From Leuctra nigra (taxonomy: Eukaryota > Arthropoda > Insecta > Plecoptera > Leuctridae), in contig OW203766.1 in NCBI GenBank assembly GCA_934045905.1, positions 17,106,309-17,170,308 on the forward strand: a stretch of 64,000 bases of DNA. The letters are read 5' to 3'. A program made the position numbers and the translations under genes. This document shows, in pieces, positions 1-10,259 of the stretch (the stretch's first letter is position 1; every line of letters starts with the position of its first letter). Below the pieces are notes generated by a model that was not told the origin of the DNA, searched no databases, and was given only the letters and a program-made list of their open reading frames with translations.

Positions 1-382
1 AAAAAATGGATATTATGAATCTTTCATAAAGTTTACTGCATTACAAAATTGAGTATTTAGGTGATGATAAACAATGTGAAATTAAATGTTACACAGGGCC
101 CTTAAACTAATAATTTATTAGGTAAAACAGTAATTAGTTTTGCTATAATTTTACAGCCCAGTTGATAAGTACATTCATTTTATGTTTATTTATCATTTAG
201 TTTCCACACTTTTCAACATTACAGCAAAAACGAACCTTGAGAGTTTATTGTAGTAAAACTTTCTGCATCATTCCAATTTGAACGAACCGATGGACAAACG
301 GAGGCTAGCAAATTTTGGTCAAAACATTGACGAAGCATGGAGGTCCAGTGTAAGGAGTCACATTGTAGTACATCCAGTGATA
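1..382. other. spacer, nothing recognised
   Basis: AT-rich spacer with short open frames only. No coding pattern, RNA gene or repeat structure is visible before the hAT element that begins at 391. Confidence 0.6.
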
Positions 383-390
383 GGTTCTCG

Positions 391-622
391 CAGGCGCGTA
401 GGAAGGGGGGGGGGGGGGGAGGGGGAGGGTTTATCCCCCCCCACTCCAGCAGGCTGACTCCCCATTCACCATACAAAATTAAGTTTAAGATTTTTTTGCT
501 TGAACAGTTTGTGCAATAAATTCTAAAAAAAAAACTTGGAGCTAAAACTGGGGCGCTTCGCCCCTCAGACCCCCTTCCGGGTGTCGCAATTCTCTCACAT
601 GGAAGTAGCTCCTACGCGCCTG
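391..622. mobile_element. hAT-type MITE, 232 bp, perfect 8-bp target duplication
   Basis: The element has inverted ends CAGGCGCGTAGGA (391-403) and the reverse complement at 610-622. It is flanked by the identical 8-mer GGTTCTCG at 383-390 and 623-630, as expected for hAT transposition. It has no coding capacity and includes a run of about 13 G near 407 and a GGGGCGCTTCGCCCC palindrome near 551. Related copies in the window are at 46258-46466 and 54475-54848, and a right-end piece is at about 21640-21806. Confidence 0.9.
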
Positions 623-885
623 GGTTCTCGCATATGAATTAATTTTTAAAAAAGTCGTTATACAGTACAGTCACTTGAGCATACAGCTATCTGCTATACA
701 CACATTACGTTACACATTTAAAGACTTCATATATTTTAGAAGAACTTGGCTGTTCTTTTTACAAGGAGTGTTTGTTAAGGCGATTAGAATTGAAGGTTTC
801 CTCCCAAGAACTGAAGACGAGTCAAGTGTGACTTAGAGACTTACGCCGGTCCCTCCATGTCCACCTGTATGAAACGCCTCAACAG

Positions 886-1545
886 GATGTCGCACGCACG
901 CACGACATCAGTGCGACGCACGCATGACGCACGACATCAGTGCGACGCACGCATGACGCACGACATCAGTGCGACGCACGCATGACGCACGACATTAGTG
1001 CGAGTGCGACGCACGACGTGAATGCGACGCACAATGACGCACGACATCAGTGCGACGCACGCATGACGCACGACATCAGTGCGACGCACGCACGCACGAC
1101 GTGAGTGCGACGCACGATGACGCACGACATCAGTGCGACGCACGCATGACGCACGATATCAGTGCGACGCACGCATGACGCACGACATCAGTGCGACGCA
1201 CGCATGACGCACGACATCAGTGCGACGCACGCATGACGCACGACATCAGTGCGACGCACGCATGACGCACGACATCAGTGCGACGCACGCATGACGCACG
1301 ACACCAGTGCGACGCACGATGACGCACGACATCAGTGCGACGCACGCATGACGCACGACATCAGTGCGACGCACGCATGACGCACAACATCAGTGCGACG
1401 CACGCATGACGCACGACATCAGCGCGACGCACGATGACGCACGACATTAGTGCGAGTGCGACGCACGATGACGCACGACATCAGCGCGACGCACGATGAC
1501 GCACGACATCAGCGCGACGCACGATGACGCACGACATCAGCGCGA
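886..1545. repeat. 29-bp satellite array
   Basis: About 23 head-to-tail units built on CGCACGACATCAGTGCGACG followed by CACGCATGA. Some units are 27 bp because a GC is missing, and a few carry an insertion with GTGCGAGTGCG. The array is very rich in CpG, unlike the AT-rich surroundings. The minus-strand open frame across it is a product of the repeat, not a gene. Confidence 0.95.
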
Positions 1546-2070
1546 TCGACAGCACAGGAAACCAAGCGAATTGATTCCGACGCCGAGCGTCGCCGTCGGA
1601 TCGATGCGTCGTCGCGAGACGAATGTTGCTAATTGCCGGCAGGTCACGTGATCATCGGGCAACATAACAGCGTAAGTGTGTCGAGGCTCTGCCGTTACAA
1701 GAAGTGTCTCAACTCAACTAGCGGCTCGGAGCTTCTAGCCGAGACATTTCAGTCTTAGACGCTCCGGTTCATACACCTGTCGCTAGGCGCAGAGCTAGGC
1801 GCTTGTTGCCTAGCAGAGCTTGTCGCTAGGCGCTAGGCGCAGAGATTGACTATTTTAATCGTGTTTCAACGTCGCACTGTTCTGTAACTATAGGCTAATG
1901 ACGACGACGAATGATTATGACGATGATGGATGGTTGGAAGGAGACGGTCACGGCATTATATCAGCGAACAATCATACCCAGCATTTGCTTTTGTTTGTGA
2001 CTGAGGGAAGCGACGAAAAAACTAGCAGTGTGCAGGAGTCGGTCCTGGACTAATAGGAGAGAAACTTTCT
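1546..2070. other. spacer after the satellite; small CTAGGCGC repeats
   Basis: CpG-richer spacer with scattered direct and inverted copies of GCGCTAGGCG and GAGCTAGGCG between about 1780 and 1850. No gene is recognised. Confidence 0.5.
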
Positions 2071-2075
2071 AGAAA

Positions 2076-2190
2076 TTGGGGAAACCAAGAAAACGACTCA
2101 AGTCAGGAAGGAAGGACGGCCGCGGGAATCGAACCCGGTACCTCCAATGTGCAAGTCTAGATCATTACTACCTGAGCCAACTTGAACCGT
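2076..2190 (-). repeat. tRNA-derived SINE, head and start of body
   Basis: On the minus strand a perfect pol III B box, GGTTCGATTCC, lies at 2135-2125. An A-box-like TGGCTCAGGTAGT lies about 45 bases upstream of it, near 2185-2170. The body that follows, CGCGGCCGTCCTTCCT, is the same sequence that opens the repeats at 3541 and 20959. This supports one SINE family. The folding is too poor, and the body too SINE-like, for a functional tRNA. Confidence 0.75.
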
Positions 2191-2399
2191 TGTATAAATA
2201 TCGGAATAAATGTTTTGGGGATTCTACAGTCGATGGTGTTATGTTGAGGCTGGCTGCCCCCACCACCTCGCCCCAAAGCACATCTTTATCGAGCGGGAAA
2301 GTATAGTACTAAGAAAGTTTGCACAACAAAGTTTGGGGCTGGACAGCAAGCAGGGGGTGGGCATGGTTGTAAAGAATAAAGAACTATTAGTCTAGATGA

Positions 2400-3535
2400 C
2401 TAAATAACTATTTTAGGGACCTAAATTTAATATTCGTTTCAAATTGTCTCCAAAACGAGTGACCTTGGTTCTTTTTCCTGGGGAACCATCGCCCGAATGT
2501 TTCAAAAGGACGTGGAATGATTACGACGTCATGGTTGAAGGGGATTGAAGAGGCCATGCATGGCAGACAAATGCAGGACGTCGACTGGCAGGACCGAGAT
2601 GCTTGGCGGCAAAAAAATCGCTATTATTATTAAATTTTTCATAAAAATCGAACTTTCGCCCCACCTCCCTTACAAAGGTTTAACCAGCTATCAGGTTTCA
2701 GTTACTGCAACGCTTCGTATCAAGAAGAAGTGAAGAAATATTCCGTGTAATAATCTTGAGATATCAAACACTATCACTAGATGAATTCTTATCACAAGCG
2801 AGGAAATCACCAGCGAGCAGTTTACTGATTAGTAATTGTGAATCGCTTCGAAGAAATACCTCCGCACAATCGCACATTGATTTCCAAAGTCACAGCAGAT
2901 ATTGTAGGCATTCCGTCGACACCGTTCGACACATGATTATAGAAGAGTGTGCGGAAATAACAGTTTAACAGTTTCCAAACATCCTCCGCGCACAATTATG
3001 CATGTATTGGAGATGAATAGAGACCGTAAAGATAGGAGCGCCCATCAGTCAAGAAAGGGCGATGATACTAAAATCCGCGGCACTCATTTCAAATCCTATT
3101 GTACTATTTTCAAATTGATTCTCACTTTTTGTTGTAAGTGTGCACAACAAAACAGGTGCAGGTGTGTAGTCGGTACTCCAATGTTTTATTTCACTATTTT
3201 AGATTTGATAGGGCATTTCGAACTCATTCTTTTTTCAAAAGATGTTATCTTTGGGAAGTTGTAGACTTTGAAAGACTTTGAAGGAGTCTTCTTTCATCAC
3301 CCTCGTCAAAAACAAAATAGAAATGCCCGTTTTCAGACGTTTTCAGTTTTCTACACAATTTGTGTAGAATAACAACAAAAACAAGAGTACCCAATTTCTA
3401 AATAAAGTTCCTTCAGGTCCTCGCATGAGGTAAAATCAGAATTATTCCGGAGCAAGTTGCCACTGGCAGTTTGCACTTCGGAGATACCCAAGGTTTGACG
3501 ATAAGCACTTTTATAGCGACCTTGGGAGGTATACC
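2400..3535. other. spacer, nothing recognised
   Basis: Only short unsupported open frames occur here, up to 105 codons, without splice context or recognisable domains. Confidence 0.5.
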
Positions 3536-3540
3536 AGGCT

Positions 3541-3690
3541 CGCGGCCGTCCTTCCTCAGGTTTTCTCAGACGTTTCCCTCAGTCAAGACTCTAGAGACAA
3601 TTGTTGGGAAGGTTCCCTACTAGTCCACGACCGCCTCCTTCCACTACCCAGTTTTCATTCTCACTCCCAATGATTGTCATAATAAACTGT
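3541..3690 (+). repeat. SINE body fragment (same family as 2076-2190)
   Basis: Begins CGCGGCCGTCCTTCCT and continues through a TTTCCCTCAGTC, GGGAAGGTTCCCTACTA and GACCGCCTCCTTCC series that is shared in order with the copy at 20959-21178. The tRNA head is missing, so this is a 5'-truncated or degraded copy. Confidence 0.7.
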
Positions 3691-4203
3691 GACGAATGGT
3701 TAAAGTTCGTTCACGATAAGAATATCACTGACGTTTTAGTCGATCACGTCGTTCATTGGTCAGTCACTTGAACACTGCCCTGTCAATGGCAAGACTTTCT
3801 TCTTTGTATTATTGAAATTGTATAAATTATGTCAAATACACCATTTTTAATAGTAGTAAATATTATAAAAATTCATAAAATTGATTTATTTTTATCTACA
3901 GCCGTATTATACACATTTTTTGATTATTATATCGATATTTACATGTTTAGGTATACGTTCACTTGACTACGGTAGTACACGCCGCCATTACGGCTTGCTA
4001 TTCTAATCGTGAATGAACTTTACATATGCATTAAATTCTTCGTCCATCGTTATAAGTGGGTTCGTTCTTTATTATTACCTATTAATTTCTTTCTACCTAA
4101 GTTTCGAGTAATCTTCTGTAGTGAATGGATTCATCGAAGCACGACACCGGGCGTGTGAACTGCGTACTGCACCACGCAACTGCATCATGTGTACAGCGTA
4201 CAG

Positions 4204-4345
4204 AGAGAGAGAGCGAGCTTGAGAGAGACTAGTGGATTAGGTAAACAACTACACAGGCAGTGGACATGGTGAAAAACATCCGGTCGTTGAACTCCGCGCG
4301 CGCGGCGGCGTTCCCCTACTGCCTGCCCATGCAGTCTTGTGCACT
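4204..4345. other. GA microsatellite and CpG-dense patch
   Basis: A GAGAGAGA stretch at about 4204-4227 is followed by a CpG-rich patch (CGCGCGCGGCGGCG near 4297). An open frame of 72 codons crosses it. I see no domain, splice site or neighbour that would make it a gene. It could be a promoter-like region. Confidence 0.35.
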
Positions 4346-4589
4346 TACTTATCACGCCGCTCGAGGTCCACGTTTATATATACACACACATGCGACATTC
4401 GAACACAGCCGTTTCAATGGAGTTCTCATTCATTATTCAACTGTTGCAATAGAACTAGATTGGTATGTAATCTTATGAACATCAACCGATAAAATAGGAA
4501 GGTAATACCTTATTCTGCATATTATGTTAAGAAGACTTTGACGTTAGCGCGTGACAGTAATTTCTGTATGTCACAAAAAACTGTAGGTA

Positions 4590-4798
4590 CACTCGGCCAA
4601 ACATAAATTGATCGTTGATCAAATTTGATTGACTGATAAATGTTAGATGCACCATCCGAAGTCAGTCCAAGCGATCTCCTTGTCTCACTCTAGTAGGTGA
4701 CCCCACATTTCAACGATAATAACAAGCTTTGATTGGTATGGGACATGACCAGCAGTCATTCAAATTTGATCAACGATCAATTTTTGTTTGGCCGAGTG
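4590..4798. mobile_element. foldback MITE with CACTCGGCCAAAC ends, TA target site
   Basis: Nearly symmetrical ends of about 45 bp start CACTCGGCCAAAC and end GTTTGGCCGAGTG, with TA on both sides (4588-4589 and 4799-4800). This is a Tc1/mariner-type non-autonomous element of 209 bp. It has no coding capacity. Confidence 0.85.
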
Positions 4799-5277
4799 TA
4801 CAATGCATTTTACTTCGTCCAAAGAATTTGTCAAACTCGTAATGTCGGAAATAAAAGAAATTTGACAGAATATTCCAATGTATTTTGCAGTGCACTACCC
4901 AGCAAAGATAAGTTTTCCATTATTTCATTCCTTCTAAACATGTAAAGAAGAATGCAATGGATTTTGTAGTACAGAATTACACTTAGTAGTTAGTAGACTT
5001 CATGTCCTCGCAGGAATTAGCTGTTGATGCGTCAACAATTTTATAACATCCGCCTATTTTTCACGGAGAAAAAGAGCTCTCCTGGATGTCTAGTGTACAA
5101 ATTATGAAGTCAAAAGCGTCCCCATAGTACCGTCAAAAATACAAATTTCCGTAACTAAAATATTGGACTAGGTAAAGTTTCCACGATGAGTTTGTATAAT
5201 CCAAACACTGCAAGGCAGTCGACGGCTCATTGGAACCATTGATGGAACAAACCGTCTGCACAACTGCCTTATAGATA

Positions 5278-5496
5278 CACTCGGCCAAACAAAAACTGAT
5301 CGTTGAACAAATTTGAAATGACTGCTGGTCATGTCCCATAACCAATCAAAGCTTGTTATTATCATTGAAATGTGAGGTCACCTACTAGAGTGAGACAATG
5401 AGATCGCTTAGACTGACTAGTGACTTCTGATGGTGCAATCTTACATTAATCAGCCTATCAGATTTATTGAAAGATCAATTTTTGTTTGGCCAAGTG
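5278..5496. mobile_element. second copy of the CACTCGGCCAAAC MITE, inverted
   Basis: Carries the same ends as the copy at 4590-4798, with the interior in the opposite orientation. TA dinucleotides flank it at 5276-5277 and 5497-5498. The two copies are about 480 bp apart, so together they could also pair as a larger inverted repeat. Confidence 0.85.
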
Positions 5497-5499
5497 TAC

Positions 5500-6550
5500 C
5501 TACATGAAAATGGTTCCGAAAACATCCATGATCTAATCCAAACACTGATTGTATTTGGGGAATACCATAGTAGTAGCACATTTGACTAAGTAACCTACCT
5601 AACGAATTTTAACTAATTTGTGACAATAATTAAGCGACTAGTAACTATTTTATCAATACTGATTCCTGCAATTCACAGATAAAGAGCAAAAGCCACGATC
5701 TATTTTAATTGCAGCCTGCAAGGCGACAATTTGTATGAAAAGTTGTAATCAGAACAAAGATTGCAACTGCACTGTATAACATTGATTTTCTTCACCCTTT
5801 GACAAAATGGTTCTTCGAAGTTACTAAGGGAACAATACGACAAATGGCTGTTTAGACCGTTTAAATGTTTTCTATTAACCAATCAACGCATTGATAAGTA
5901 ACGCAAAAACAGTCTATTGAGGGTTGGGGGCGGATCCAAGCATATGTAATCACATTCACTACGCAAAAATTCATCTTCCTTGCGTAGGACCCGAGTAGGA
6001 CCTATCTGAATAGCATCTAGAATAGTAAAAGTTGTAATTTAGAATACTAGTAGGAGCCTAAAAGAAATTACGCTTCCAGAAATAGGTACTACCAAAAGAA
6101 GAGCAACTTATGCAAATGTTTATTCATCGCTAATTAGGTGGAGGTACCTACTAAACCTATGGGACGTCGCACTAACGTTCAAAAGGAACGACTTTAGCCC
6201 ATCCCAATGCCAATAGCGTTTTGACGAATCTATAAATAGATTTGAAACTTCACTGATGCCGTGGAAATTCGGACACAAATTTCTTTCTTCATTGGTTATT
6301 TATTTGTAATATTTTACTATCGCTTGTACGAAGTTTTCAATATTGTTGCGTCACATGAGGACTAATCGTAAATACCTAACTCTATGCTAACCATACAACC
6401 GTGTACCAACCCGAGACTTAAATACGTCGGTCTGGTTGGTACGGAGCAACTAGAAATCATTCTATTTTGGAATAGATGCTCCGGTTGCATACGATGGCTG
6501 CAAACTGACGAATTGGTACGCAGTGTGATGGACATTCGAAACAATTTCTT
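5500..6550. other. spacer, nothing recognised
   Basis: No supported gene. The segment ends at the minisatellite that starts near 6570. Confidence 0.5.
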
Positions 6551-6569
6551 CGAGTGTCTGATGGTGCCT

Positions 6570-6886
6570 TCCATGTCTACGTCTACGTTCCATGTCTACG
6601 TCTACGTTCCATGTCTACGTCTACGTTCCATGTATACGTCTACGTTCCATGTATACGTCTACGTTCCATGTCTACGTCTACGTTCCATGGAACTACGTCA
6701 TCGTTCCATGTCTACGTCTACGTTCCATGTCTACGTCTACGTTCCATGTCTACGTCTACGTTCCATGTCTACGTCTACGTTCCATGGAACTACGTCTACG
6801 TTCCATGTCTACGTCTACGTTCCATGTCTACGTCTACGTTCCATGGAACTACGTCATCGTTCCATGTCTACGTCTACGTTCCATGT
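6570..6886. repeat. 19-bp minisatellite, open in all forward frames
   Basis: About 16 units of CCATGTCTACGTCTACGTT, with a few variants containing GGAACTACGTCATCG or a T-to-A change giving TGTATACG. Since 19 is not a multiple of 3, the array shifts frame every unit. It contains no stop in any forward frame, which produces three overlapping artificial open frames of 134-175 codons. Confidence 0.95.
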
Positions 6887-6899
6887 TATTCGCAACGAT

Positions 6900-7925
6900 T
6901 GCGACACGTGACCTTGTTGGCCGATCGGCATTGGAACATCGCCGCGGTAGAAATTGTGCAGCCAACTTCAACCTTAGTCCAATATCAGTTCATTGAGCAG
7001 TAGAGAGAGCTGCAAATCATATTTTTTCCAGATCAAGTACCTAGATCTTTCGTTAGAGGTGGAAAACATGACATCCAACTTACGGTATCCAACCTGACAC
7101 AAATTAGTAGTAAAAATATACCACTGTAATTTATGATGTAAAACTGGTTCCTAGGCTAGCAGGTCGCTTGCTAATTTAGAAAATTGAATTTTTCTCTGTT
7201 CGATGATTTTTGGACATATTGCGATCTGACACTGCTCCCAAATGTATATCAAATGAACGCCACTGGATACAGAGATTGCAGCCTCTCTCCTCTTCACTGC
7301 AAGAAGCTCTGATTACGCAACGCAAGAGACACGAACAAAACAAAGGTGATAACTTCTAAGCTGCGATTGCCAACAGGTGGAATATGTAAACCATGGTCAT
7401 ATGAAACGAGAATGGTTCAACTCTTATTCAATTCAAATATAAAAACGTCTCGATTCATGTGCTAAGGACTATTTAGAACCAACATTTATAAGATAGAATG
7501 TGAAATAGTATATCATGACGTGGATGTGGCATTGACTAATTAATTGACTCATATAAAGTCAATGAACGTGTTAAATAAAACGGAAGAGCTATAAATAATG
7601 CAAGGTAGATCGAGAGGTTTATACATCCAAGGACACAGAAATTGCTGTGACTTGCCCACGCAATCTTGCAGGCGAAATGAGTGGTAATTTCAGCGTTATA
7701 CCTAGATGAAATGACCGTGCAGGTGTATTGGGATATTCTATATTTTCATGTTTTTAAAACAGAATGTACAGGCTATTGTATTTGTAATCGTCATAGGTTA
7801 AAAGTGGGCTTGGTAGGTAGGCTAAAACATTGGGAATACAATGTCACTTCCAGCAGTAAGTAATGTGACTGTCACGAAATATTTTCGGGCAACTAAATTC
7901 AGGAATCAAACAAACTATGTGTACT
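6900..7925. other. spacer downstream of the repeat-protein exon
   Basis: On the minus strand this lies after the donor at 7928, so it is intron of the repeat-protein gene. No following exon could be identified with confidence. Confidence 0.4.
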
Positions 7926-7928
7926 CAC

Positions 7929-10199
7929 TTTTGTCGTCGGAGGTAGCGTCCGTCCTGCAAACATCTCCGGCGCCGATGTTTTTGCCGTCCGTACCACACT
8001 CCAACGGGTCTCCGCGCACAACGGTACCTTCCCCACACGCGGTTTCCGGTTCATCAGTTCGCCGACGATCGACACTTTCCGGTTCGATCGTCGGCACATC
8101 GTCCAAGAACACATCGGGTTTGACTTTTTCGCAGCACTCCGCTGAACTTTGATCGCATTTCTTCTCGGAGTTCACTTCCTCGACGTCATCGTCCACGACA
8201 CTCGACACAATGTCAGATGTTGTCACGACACTCTTCGTCTCAACGTCCACCTCAACGCACGGCGTCACTTCCTTGGCAACGTCCTCAGATAGCGGTATCA
8301 CTTCGTCGACCTCGTCAATGCTAGAATTCATTGCACCAAGGTCACCGAGCGGCGGCGGTTCCAACGACGAACACACACCCTCAACGAATTCCTTGACACA
8401 GGGTTTCAACTCCTCAACGACTTCCTTGACGCAGGGTTTCACCTCCTCGGCAACTTCCTCAGATGATGGAATCAGTGTGTCGACATTCTCAGCGCGAGTT
8501 ACCGCTCCATCAACGACATCGGGCACGTCTAGCGACGGGACGACCCCCTCAACGACGTCCTTGACGCAGGGTTTCACCTCCTCGGCAACTTCCTCAGATG
8601 ATGGAATCAGTGTGTCGACATTCTCAGCGCGAGTTACCGCTCCATCAACGACATCGGGCACGTCTAGCGACGGGACGACCCCCTCAACGACGTCCTTGAC
8701 GCAGGGTTTCACCTCCTCGGCAACTTCCTCGGATGACGGAATAATATTGTCGACAGTATCAACGTGAGGTACCGCCCCATCAACGACAACAAGGGGCACA
8801 TCCAGCAAAGAGCAGACATCATCAACGACTTCATCAACACAGCGTTTCACCTCCTCGGCAACTTCCCCACATGATGGCAACACTTTGTCGTCGTCGTTCT
8901 TTACGGGAGGTTTCACCCCATCGAGGACATCGAGGGGCACGTCTAGTGACGGGACGACCTCCTCAACGACTTCCTTGACGCAGGGTTTCACCTCCTCAGC
9001 AACTTCCTCGGATGACGGAATCAGTGTGTCGACATTCTCATCGAGAGGTTCCATCCCATCAAGGACATCGAGGGGCACGTCTAGTGACGGGACGACCTCC
9101 TCAACGACCTCCTTGACGTAGGGTTTTACCTCCTCCGATGACAAAATTACTTGATCGACCTCTTCAACGCTTGATTTCACCCCGATATGGTCACCGACAG
9201 GCACATCCAGCAAAGAGCAGACATCCTCAACGACATCCTCGACACAGCGTTTCACCTCCTCGGCAACTTCCCCACATGACGGCATCACTTTGTCGTCGTC
9301 GTTCTTTACGGGAGGTTCCACCCCATCGAGGACATCGAGGGGCACGTCTAGTGACGGGACGACCTCCTCAACGAGAACCTCCAACTTCGTATCGCAGGGC
9401 AGGTCAGGTGGCGGCACCACATCATCAATGTCCTCAACACAAGGTTTCAGCACGTCAACGTCATCAGTTGATGGCAACACAACGTCAACCACTTCAACTG
9501 ATGGGATCACTTTGTCGACCTCCTGAACAGGTTCCGTCAAATTGTCTACAGTCTCCAGCGTGTCAGCATCATTGACGGCGTCGTCAAGCGAAGGGTTCAC
9601 ATTGTCCGCCTCCTTAACGGCATCCTCCAACTTGCCAGCAACATTGACGGCGCCGTCAAGCGAAGGGGTCACATTGTCCGCCTCCTTAACGGCATCCTCC
9701 AACTTGTCAACATCATTGACGACGTCGTCCAGCGATGGGATATCGACCTCCTCAACGGCGTCCTTCAACTTGGCCGTATCATTGACGACGTCGTCCAGCG
9801 ATGAAATATCGACCACCTCGACGGCGTCTTTCAACTTGTCAGCATCATTGTGGTGGGCGTCCAGCGATGGAATATCGACCTCCACAACGGCGTCCCTCAA
9901 CTTGTCAGCATCATTGTGGGGGGCGTCCAAAGATGGAATATCGACCTCCTCGACGGCGTCCTTCAACTTCTCCACCTCATCTTCTTCACGGATGGAAACG
10001 ACCGGCGACGGGATCACATTGTCGGCGTTCTGGGACCGCTTCTTCAGCACGTTGGACTGTAGATCGGCGTCAAGAGCGTGGTCATCGCTGTGGAGGGGCG
10101 TCGGCGTTGTCTTGTCGACGTCTACCTCGTTGTCGGCGGTCGACTTGTCGTTGGAAGGAGGCATGGCTGGCTTGGAAGGGGGAGATTCATCGCCGGCAT
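7929..10199 (-). CDS. internal exon of an acidic repeat protein (757 codons)
   Basis: One uninterrupted minus-strand frame fills this segment. It is bounded by a good acceptor (TTCATTCCAG, ending at 10200) and a consensus donor (GTGAGT at 7928-7923), so I call an internal exon rather than the longer frame that starts at 10251. Its length is exactly 3n and both borders are phase 1, so it can be skipped without a frameshift. The product is very rich in V, E, D, P and S. First come six or seven 22-24-residue repeats around KLKDAVEEVDIPSLD. Then come longer repeats of about 45 residues around SSEEVAEEVKPCVKDVVEGV and PSLDVP, two of which are almost identical at DNA level (8425-8694). No enzyme domain, signal peptide or membrane segment is visible. 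The function is unknown and the flanking exons were not identified. Confidence 0.75.
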
Positions 10200-10259
10200 C
10201 TGGAATGAAGATAACAAGTTGTTCAGTGGTATGTCGAAAAGTGAGGCTCATTCTGTGAA

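Noticed and set aside
886..1545. CRISPR-like array
   Set aside because: The units are head to tail without unique spacers, and the genome is animal. It is a satellite.
2125..2190. Functional tRNA gene
   Set aside because: The B box is perfect, but the arms do not fold into a cloverleaf and a SINE body follows without a break.
6384..7003. Three overlapping plus-strand ORFs of 134-175 codons
   Set aside because: They exist only because the 19-bp minisatellite has no stops. The flanks show no coding signal.
8210..10258. Plus-strand serine/threonine-rich ORFs across the repeat exon
   Set aside because: They are mirror frames of the minus-strand exon. The splice sites and the one continuous frame are on the minus strand.
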